The notes under the pieces: generated by a model
Database searches by the model: none
Seen by the model: only the letters and a program-made list of their open reading frames with translations
What the model was told of the DNA's origin: nothing
Position numbers and translations under genes: made by a program
Part shown: positions 14,349-19,677 of the stretch, piece after piece
Position numbering within the stretch: the first letter of the stretch is position 1
Layout: the number at the start of each line of letters is the position of its first letter
DNA from: an uncultured Lachnospiraceae bacterium
Lineage (GTDB): Bacteria; Bacillota; Clostridia; Lachnospirales; Lachnospiraceae
Direction: 5' to 3'
Length of the DNA: 19,677 nucleotides
Assembly (NCBI GenBank): GCA_949051815.1
Contig: CARQVR010000067.1
Coordinates: 1-19,677 of the forward strand

Positions 14349-15092
14349 ATGGCACATATAACCTGTACATTCAGTTCGGAATGTTTAAAGATGAACACGT
14401 CGCTGACGATTATTCTGCCCGAGCAGGCGCAGATGGATCAGATCAGAGTAGTGTATCTGCTGCACGGACTTATGGACAATTGTACTGGCTGGTCGCGCTA
14501 TACTTCGGTAGAGCGGTACGCGAGGGAGCATAATGTGGCGGTGGTCATGCCGGAGGTGCAGAGAAGCTTTTATACGGATATGGCGATGGGTGTGCGGTAT
14601 TTCAGCTATGTATCGGATGAACTGCCCGCCGTGTGCCGCCGGTTTTTCGGATTTTCCAGTGAGAGGCGTTATCATTATATTATGGGACTGTCCATGGGCG
14701 GATATGGGGCGCTGAAATGTATGTTTGGGCAGCCGGCGCAGTTTGCCGGATGTGCGGCCTTTTCGGCGGTCACGGATATGCCGGACAGAGTGGCGGCGGC
14801 AGGGCCGGAGGAAAAGAAGGAATTTCAGGCTATTTTCGGCATGGAATTGAAGGTGCCGGAGGAAAGTGACCTGTTTGCGCTGGCAAAGAAGGCGGATGCG
14901 GGGACGCTGCCAAGGATTTATACGGCCTGCGGTGAGAGTGACGGCCTGTACCCGCAGAACCAGCGGTTTGCCCGGCTTTTAGAAAGGCAGGGTGCAGGAA
15001 ACCGCTTTGAACACTGGGAAGGCATTCATGACTGGGTGTTCTGGGATCAGGCCTTACAGCGCGGCATGGCGTATCTTTTGGGCGGGGAATGA
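14349..15092 (+). CDS. Esterase of the EstA / esterase D family (PF00756-like)
   Basis: The 247-residue alpha/beta hydrolase has no signal peptide. YLLHGLMDN forms the oxyanion region, G-L-S115-M-G-G-Y-G is the nucleophile elbow, D198 lies in CGESDGLY and H227 in GIHDWVFWD. This fits tributyrin/acetyl esterases and S-formylglutathione hydrolase relatives. It begins 2 bp after the murQ stop with AAAGGAGGAAT overlapping the murQ end, so it is translationally linked to murQ. A role in removing O-acetyl groups from imported muramic acid derivatives is a reasonable hypothesis, not shown by the sequence. Confidence 0.85.
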   Translation: MAHITCTFSSECLKMNTSLTIILPEQAQMDQIRVVYLLHGLMDNCTGWSRYTSVERYAREHNVAVVMPEVQRSFYTDMAMGVRYFSYVSDELPAVCRRFFGFSSERRYHYIMGLSMGGYGALKCMFGQPAQFAGCAAFSAVTDMPDRVAAAGPEEKKEFQAIFGMELKVPEESDLFALAKKADAGTLPRIYTACGESDGLYPQNQRFARLLERQGAGNRFEHWEGIHDWVFWDQALQRGMAYLLGGE

Positions 15093-15125
15093 TGTGAGAG
15101 GCACTTTTTTAGAACGGGGGTTTTT

Positions 15126-16013
15126 ATGAAATATATAGCCGGAATAGATGGCGGCGGTACGAAGACGATTGTCATTTGCAGCGATCTGGACAGAAATATA
15201 GTGAAAGAACAAAGATTTGGCCCGTTTAATGTGAACAGCATCGGAAAAGAGGGATTTGCCGCGCTGCTGGAAGAAATCTGCGCATTTTTGCAGGAGACGG
15301 GACAGTGCGCCGCGCTGTGCATCGGTGCGGCGGGCTGCAGCAATCCCGATATGCAGGAGTTGGTAAAAACGGCGATGGAGCAGGCAGGTATTGTCAACTG
15401 GAGGCTGGTGGGGGATCATGAAATCGCCCTGAGCGGGGCTTTGGAGGGAAAGTCCGGGATCTGCATCGGAGTTGGGACAGGCACCTTCTGTTTTGGAAAA
15501 AATGACAGCGGAGAGAGACTGCGCACCGGCGGCTGGGGGCATCTGATCGGCGACGAGGGCAGCGGATATGCCCTTGGAAGAGATGCACTGTCAGCCGTAA
15601 CCCGCGATTGGGACGGATACGGGGAAGCGACGTCACTGACGAAGGCTGTGAAAGAAGAAATGGGGCTTGACACGCATGAAAAGCTGGTGGCCTATGTTTA
15701 CGGAAACGACAAGAGCGCTGTGGCGGCTTGTTCCCGTATCGTGGAGCGGGAGGCAGCGGCGGGCGATGCCGTGGCCAATGCCATCCTGCGGAAGAATGCA
15801 AAGGCGGTTGCCGCCCAGGCGGCGGCGACGGTAAAACGCCTTGGGATGAAGGGCGGCGAGGTGGCCTTGCTTGGCGGTCTGGCCGAGAATGAAACGGTTT
15901 ACCGCATTCTTCTGCGGGAGGCCGTGGCGGAAGCTATGCCTGATTTTTCCTGCGCTGCACCGAAGCAGTCTGCCGCCATGGGTGCACTGATTATGGCGGC
16001 AGAACAATTGTAA
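15126..16013 (+). CDS. murK: MurNAc/GlcNAc kinase, BadF/BadG/BcrA/BcrD ATPase family
   Basis: The 295-residue cytoplasmic kinase has the phosphate-1 loop GIDGGGTKT (6-14), VGDHEIALSG (95-104, D97 a candidate catalytic residue), the second phosphate loop GVGTGT (115-120), GGWGHLIGDEGSGYALGRDA (135-154) and a C-terminal LLGGLAEN segment. Clostridium acetobutylicum MurK, a MurNAc/GlcNAc 6-kinase of this family, is encoded next to murQ, and the same pairing here supports the assignment. A general GlcNAc kinase is the alternative. It is the last gene of the rightward run, with a G-rich ribosome site (GGGGG) before the ATG. Confidence 0.85.
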   Translation: MKYIAGIDGGGTKTIVICSDLDRNIVKEQRFGPFNVNSIGKEGFAALLEEICAFLQETGQCAALCIGAAGCSNPDMQELVKTAMEQAGIVNWRLVGDHEIALSGALEGKSGICIGVGTGTFCFGKNDSGERLRTGGWGHLIGDEGSGYALGRDALSAVTRDWDGYGEATSLTKAVKEEMGLDTHEKLVAYVYGNDKSAVAACSRIVEREAAAGDAVANAILRKNAKAVAAQAAATVKRLGMKGGEVALLGGLAENETVYRILLREAVAEAMPDFSCAAPKQSAAMGALIMAAEQL

Positions 16014-16033
16014 AAAGGCGGGGTGCCGTCGCT

Positions 16034-17293
16034 TTATCTCACCTTATGCGTTGTGTGGGAGTGGACGGTTAGGGCGGCAAACAGCGGAATTTCCACCACA
16101 TACGCGCCGAGCATTGCGTGCGGCAGCCAGACGGCCAAAGGGCCGATGTTCCAGAAGTTAAAATCTGCGGCGGCATACAGAATGCTCGTCTGCAGGCTGA
16201 CCGCCCCTGCGGGCAGGACACTGTAAAGCCAGACGGAGAGTTCCTCTGGCAGGGCCATGTAGATGATAATTGGCAGAACGCAGAACAGGAGTGCAGTTGA
16301 CAGGCACGTCACCACATTTCTGATTCGCGAGGAGAGAAACAGGGTAAGACTGGTCGCGGCCAACAGGCCAAGCAGCCCGGACACGGCGACAAATCCCTGT
16401 AGCTGTCCGATGTTTTTGTCCGGCAGATTGATAATCGAATACATCATCTGCATGGAAGTTTTGGTGCACTCCCAGCCCCAGAGGCTGTTTGATACGAGGA
16501 TGTAAATGGCGGCGCAGAGACAGTAGGCAGCGCCGCAGATCAAAAACGCGGCCAGAACTTTTATTACGGCAAATTTCGCCGTGCCGTATCTGGTGCAACG
16601 GAAGATATCGTCCGCGCCGGTCTGGTAATCGGAAGTGAAAACAGGGGCGGCGATGACAGTGCAGAAAAGCAGGAGCAAAAAGGCAAGGAGAATCTGATAG
16701 TCCATAGCGTCGGTGCTGTAGCCAGGAAAAAACAGATACGGCCTCGAGACTTGACCATATAAGTCAACGGCGGCCTGTCGCGCAGCGGGATGCTTTTTCT
16801 GCTCCTGCTTCATCAAAGATACGATACGCTCGCTACACAGATCGTAATAATCGTCCACTTTTTCGGGATCAATTTCCAAAATGGCCGGTGCAATGCCGGA
16901 ACCGGGATCGGCAAAAACTTCCCGGATCCCGTGCAGCAGCGGGGCATAGGGCAGGATTTCGGCCGCGTAAACGCCGTCGGGAAGATCGTAGGAAGTTTCT
17001 GCGCCGTATCTGGCCAGACATGTCTGATAGTCTTCCACGGCCTGCCGCACTTTTTCGGGCGTGACCGTTCCGGCAATATCCGCCTGCAATTCTTTTTCGT
17101 AAGCGATGGAGGCAAGCCCCTGCAGCTCAACCGTACGGCCCTGCGCGTCCGTATAGCTGTTGTAGGAAAAAGTGGTGGGCAGCCATGCCATGATGAAGGA
17201 GAGAAGCAGGGCGGCGGACAGCAGAATCAGTGTCAGTCTTGTCTTCAAAATTCGTTTCAGTTCCACTTTTAGGAAACGTATGTTGATTTTCAT
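16034..17293 (-). CDS. ABC-2-type transporter permease
   Basis: The 419-residue membrane protein starts at ATG 17293, preceded by CAGGAGGT; the open frame extends upstream to 17431 but overlaps the ATPase gene. There is one N-terminal helix (20-38), then a long extracytoplasmic domain of about 160 residues, then helices near 199-219, 241-266, 299-320, 327-347 and 384-410. This architecture, one helix plus a large outer loop plus a cluster of helices, is typical of ABC-2 exporters. It starts 4 bp after the ATPase stop. Substrate is unknown; antimicrobial-peptide or lipid export are common roles. It converges with murK, leaving only a 20-bp gap. Confidence 0.85.
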   Translation of the reverse strand: MKINIRFLKVELKRILKTRLTLILLSAALLLSFIMAWLPTTFSYNSYTDAQGRTVELQGLASIAYEKELQADIAGTVTPEKVRQAVEDYQTCLARYGAETSYDLPDGVYAAEILPYAPLLHGIREVFADPGSGIAPAILEIDPEKVDDYYDLCSERIVSLMKQEQKKHPAARQAAVDLYGQVSRPYLFFPGYSTDAMDYQILLAFLLLLFCTVIAAPVFTSDYQTGADDIFRCTRYGTAKFAVIKVLAAFLICGAAYCLCAAIYILVSNSLWGWECTKTSMQMMYSIINLPDKNIGQLQGFVAVSGLLGLLAATSLTLFLSSRIRNVVTCLSTALLFCVLPIIIYMALPEELSVWLYSVLPAGAVSLQTSILYAAADFNFWNIGPLAVWLPHAMLGAYVVEIPLFAALTVHSHTTHKVR

Positions 17294-17297
17294 TGGG

Positions 17298-18179
17298 TTA
17301 CCTCCTGTCGATGGCTTCCTGTGGAAACAGCCATAAATATAAATCTTCCAGATGGGGTGAAGCCGGTTTGGAATCTTTGGTACAGGGCGCATCGGCCAGA
17401 TAACGGATGGATATCCGGCCGTTGTCCTCATTGCGGATATTGACGATGGACAGCCTGCGCTCGTACTCCGACAGACGGCTCATCGGAATCTGCGCGGTCC
17501 ACACTTTTCCGGACACCAGCTTCACCAGTTCATCTGTGGTTCCCTGCGCGATCAGCTCTCCGCCCTTCATAACGGCATTCTGCGTGGCGATATACTCCAC
17601 ATCGGAGACGATATGTGTGGAAATCAGGACAATGCGGTCGTGGGCAAACTCAGAGAGCAGGTTGCGGAAACGCACCCTCTCTCCGGGGTCAAGCCCGCTG
17701 GTAGGCTCGTCCAGAATCAGAATTTCCGGCTCGTTTAAGAGAGCCTGGGCGATGCCGACCCGCCGCTTCATTCCCCCGGATAATTTGACGATTTTTTTGT
17801 TCCTGACATGGGACAGCGTCATCTGCTCCAGCAGTTCATGAATCCGCCGCTTGCTGTCCCTGTCCGAAAGCCCTTTTAAGACCGCCACGTATTCCAGATA
17901 GTCTTTTACGGTAAATTCGGGATAAAAGCCAAATTCCTGCGGCAGGTAGCCGAACACATTCCGATAGCTTTCGCCAAGTTCACTTATGGGGATGCCGTCG
18001 TAGCGGATTTGTCCGGAAGAGGGATTCATGATTCCGGCGATCATGCGCATAAGCGTAGTTTTGCCTGCGCCGTTTGCGCCCAGAAGGCCCCATACGCCGG
18101 GCGTGATCTGCAGGGAAACGTCGTTTACGGCAGTGATATCTTTGAATTGCTTAGAAAGGTGTTCCACACATAATTCCAT
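17298..18179 (-). CDS. ABC transporter ATP-binding protein
   Basis: The 293-residue ATPase starts at ATG 18179, with AAGGAGGAT upstream; the longer open frame to 18467 overlaps the membrane-protein gene and lacks homology. Walker A is GANGAGKT (34-41), the Q-loop is in GYLPQEFGFYPEFTV, the signature is LSGGMKRR (133-140), Walker B is LILDEP (154-159), and His189 is in LISTH. The QEFGFYPEFT segment and a roughly 90-residue C-terminal extension resemble ATPases of ABC-2/bacitracin-type exporters. It partners with the following permease. Confidence 0.92.
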   Translation of the reverse strand: MELCVEHLSKQFKDITAVNDVSLQITPGVWGLLGANGAGKTTLMRMIAGIMNPSSGQIRYDGIPISELGESYRNVFGYLPQEFGFYPEFTVKDYLEYVAVLKGLSDRDSKRRIHELLEQMTLSHVRNKKIVKLSGGMKRRVGIAQALLNEPEILILDEPTSGLDPGERVRFRNLLSEFAHDRIVLISTHIVSDVEYIATQNAVMKGGELIAQGTTDELVKLVSGKVWTAQIPMSRLSEYERRLSIVNIRNEDNGRISIRYLADAPCTKDSKPASPHLEDLYLWLFPQEAIDRR

Positions 18180-18202
18180 AGTATCCTCCTTCAGATTTTC
18201 AA

Positions 18203-19009
18203 TCAGATGATCTGCAGCTCCCCGTAAGAGGAAGCCTTTATAATATAGCGGAGCTGGCATGCGCAAAAGACAGATAACCAGACGCATAAGATGATCCGCC
18301 CCTCCTGATAAGACGGGTGAAACAACAGCGCGCTCTGCCGGAGAGGCACCGAAAACAGAAACAGCAGCGCAAAGCAAAAGAGTGTGCTCCCTGCAAGAAA
18401 TCGGCCGGGAGGAAAGTGGCCCAGCATAAACAGGCAGCCGCCACACGCCAGAAGAAACGGCAGGCATAAATAAATGACAGCAATGTCAGCGGGCAAAGCG
18501 GTTTTGGCTGTGGCAGTAAAGAGGAGGCCGCCAAGAAGAAAAATATCCCCGATGCCGATGACAATCAGCTTTGCTAGCAGCAGTCTGACCGACGAAAAGC
18601 GAGACGCCGCCTCGATTTCCTGCATCTGACAGCGGATGGAACGATAAAGCAGCGGCAGGGCAGTCATAAAAACCACAACGGACAAACAGAACAGCAGTCT
18701 GGCAAGACGCGGAGGACTTATCAGATAGCCGGAACAATCAGAGAGGACACGGGATGCCGCCGCGAGGAAAACACCCTGTATGCCCCAGAGCTTCCAGCCG
18801 ATCAATGGGATCTGCTTTTTTAAAAAGCGGGCAAAGGAAATGCGCTCCCGCGTCTGCATCCGGCAGGCTTCTTTTCTGGCAAGCAGAATCGTGGCCTGCA
18901 AGTGGGGATCACCGGTTTCGTATGGGAGCTGATGCAGCGCCCGGCTTAATTCCTGCTTCAGATCTGTTTCCTTATAAAGGGAATTGTTTTTTAACGGTTC
19001 ATTTTTCAT
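18203..19009 (-). CDS. Six-helix membrane protein coupled to the sigma factor (possible anti-sigma/signal partner)
   Basis: I do not recognise a named family. The 268-residue protein has a charged N-terminal region of about 65 residues (LKQELSRALHQLPYETGDPHLQATILLARKEA) and about six hydrophobic segments (roughly 67-88, 102-122, 143-165, 173-197, 203-222, 237-255). Its ATG lies inside the sigma-factor gene, overlapping by 11 bp with GGAGGAGC upstream, so translation is coupled. Proteins encoded directly behind ECF sigma factors often hold the sigma at the membrane, but no zinc-binding anti-sigma motif (HxxxCxxC) is visible. It may instead be a subunit of the transporter encoded next. Confidence 0.65.
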   Translation of the reverse strand: MKNEPLKNNSLYKETDLKQELSRALHQLPYETGDPHLQATILLARKEACRMQTRERISFARFLKKQIPLIGWKLWGIQGVFLAAASRVLSDCSGYLISPPRLARLLFCLSVVVFMTALPLLYRSIRCQMQEIEAASRFSSVRLLLAKLIVIGIGDIFLLGGLLFTATAKTALPADIAVIYLCLPFLLACGGCLFMLGHFPPGRFLAGSTLFCFALLFLFSVPLRQSALLFHPSYQEGRIILCVWLSVFCACQLRYIIKASSYGELQII

Positions 19010-19526
19010 GGCGAAGCTCCTCCTTTAGACTTTTCAAGGCCGAACGCAGTCTGGACTGTACTGTCCGCAGCGGCAGCTTTAACATGTCCGCCGTTTCGCG
19101 AAGGGTCAGATCCTGCCCGAACCGCAGCAGAACAATTTCCCGCTGGTTTTCCGGCAGACCGGCCACGAGCTGTCTCAGTACCATATCTGACCGGACAGCC
19201 TCGAAAGCCGGTTCAAAATAGCACAGACCGGCCGCTGATTCCTCCAGAGAGATATCGGGATGGCCGTATTTTCTCTGCATATCAATGCAGGTATTCGCGG
19301 CGATCCGGTAGAGAAAAGACTTAAACTTTCCCCTGTGGGTGTAGCGGTCAAAATAGCGCAGCGCTTTCAGAAAGGTTTCCTGCGCGGCGTCCTCCGCGAG
19401 GGAGCGGTCAGGGGTATGCCAGAGGCAGTAGCGGAGAATTTCCGGGTAGTACATGGCGATCAATTCGTCCGCTGCACTGAGATCTCCCTGCTCGATTTTC
19501 TGTATCAGTTTATCTTCACGCGTCAA
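18999..19526 (-). CDS. ECF-type RNA polymerase sigma factor
   Basis: The protein is 175 residues from TTG 19526, which has GGGAGGA six bases upstream; the open frame reaches TTG 19583, but that lies inside the candidate promoter. Region 2 is seen in DAAQETFLKALRYFDRY and FKSFLYRIAANTCIDMQRK, and region 4 in LPENQREIVLLRFGQDLTLR followed by ETADMLKLPLRTVQSRLRSA. Only regions 2 and 4 are present, as in ECF factors. It heads a leftward four-gene unit with a membrane protein and an ABC exporter, a layout usual for stress- or antibiotic-responsive modules. Confidence 0.88.
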   Translation of the reverse strand: MTREDKLIQKIEQGDLSAADELIAMYYPEILRYCLWHTPDRSLAEDAAQETFLKALRYFDRYTHRGKFKSFLYRIAANTCIDMQRKYGHPDISLEESAAGLCYFEPAFEAVRSDMVLRQLVAGLPENQREIVLLRFGQDLTLRETADMLKLPLRTVQSRLRSALKSLKEELRHEK

Positions 19527-19556
19527 GATGGTTCCTCCCGGGGATGTCCCCTCACT

Positions 19557-19583
19557 AGTATATAACGAAACCGCCGGTTTCAA
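19557..19583 (-). promoter_or_regulatory. Candidate promoter with overlapping palindrome upstream of the sigma gene
   Basis: On the minus strand TTGAAA (19583-19578) and TATACT (19562-19557) are separated by 15 bp. The spacer holds most of GAAACCGGCGGTTTC (19581-19567), a 15-bp palindrome with 7-bp perfect arms. The arrangement suggests an operator over the promoter, or an ECF-type GAAAC-containing -35. The short spacer would make basal activity weak. Confidence 0.45.
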
Positions 19584-19645
19584 ATGATTGGCTTTTCACA
19601 AAAAATTTTTCATCAAAAAGATCTGAAAAAGAACGACGTTTTCCC

Positions 19646-19674
19646 TTGCCAAACAGGGCGGAGTATGGTATCAT
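19646..19674 (+). promoter_or_regulatory. Rightward promoter at the window edge
   Basis: TTGCCA (19646-19651) and TATCAT (19669-19674) are 17 bp apart, with a TGG extended -10 before TATCAT. The -10 overlaps a GGTATCATACC palindrome (19667-19677). It would drive a gene starting beyond the window, divergent to the sigma operon. Confidence 0.45.
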
Positions 19675-19677
19675 ACC

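Noticed and set aside
13417..14370. Minus-strand 317-residue ORF
   Set aside because: It is antisense to murQ across its whole length; Arg/His-rich shadow with no domain.
19527..19583. N-terminal extension of the sigma factor from TTG 19583
   Set aside because: There is no ribosome site before it, the added residues lack homology and the DNA overlaps the candidate promoter and palindrome; TTG 19526 has GGGAGGA at proper spacing.

Overview
The window looks like a chromosomal segment of a gut-type Clostridia, most likely Lachnospiraceae. This is inferred from the clostridial 23S rRNA tail, a tRNA-Asn gene without encoded CCA, strong GGAGG ribosome-binding sites with several TTG starts, and the gene families present. 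No species can be named from sequence reading alone.

Region 1 (1-253) is the end of an rRNA operon: the 3' tail of 23S rRNA, an intact tRNA-Asn(GTT) and an intrinsic terminator. There is no room for a 5S rRNA between 23S and the tRNA.

Region 2 (about 139-3815) is a very small, AT-rich integrated element bounded by a 98-bp perfect direct repeat of the tRNA-Asn/terminator region. The offset between copies predicts a 3,579-bp excised unit. It carries two genes. The first (562-2103) appears to fuse an HsdR_N-like PD-(D/E)xK nuclease domain to a divergent tyrosine recombinase. The second (2126-3619) is an AlbA_2/Schlafen-type protein with an HATPase_c_4 domain and a C-terminal winged helix. A 13-bp inverted repeat (12/13) lies near the two ends, and a long hairpin precedes the recombinase. 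This is the strongest candidate for an undescribed system: a minimal tRNA-targeting element whose integrase carries its own nuclease domain.

Region 3 (3833-4617) is a decay zone with a remnant of an AraC-like regulator and a frameshifted, truncated N-acetylhexosamine-1-kinase-like gene.

Region 4 (4618-16013) is a coherent amino-sugar / cell-wall-sugar locus. An RpiR/MurR-type regulator and an esterase run leftward. Divergently, a run of same-strand genes encodes a lipoprotein substrate-binding protein, two Opp/Dpp-type permeases, two ATPases, a MATE exporter, MurNAc-6-phosphate etherase (MurQ), a second esterase and a MurK-like BadF/BadG sugar kinase. The simplest reading is uptake of MurNAc or a small muropeptide by a peptide-type ABC importer, de-esterification, phosphorylation by MurK, and cleavage by MurQ to GlcNAc-6-phosphate plus D-lactate.

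Region 5 (16034-19677) is a leftward four-gene module: an ECF sigma factor, a six-helix membrane protein translationally coupled to it (possible signal partner), and an ABC-2-type ATPase and permease. A 15-bp palindrome overlaps the candidate promoter. A separate rightward promoter lies at the extreme right edge and serves a gene outside the window.
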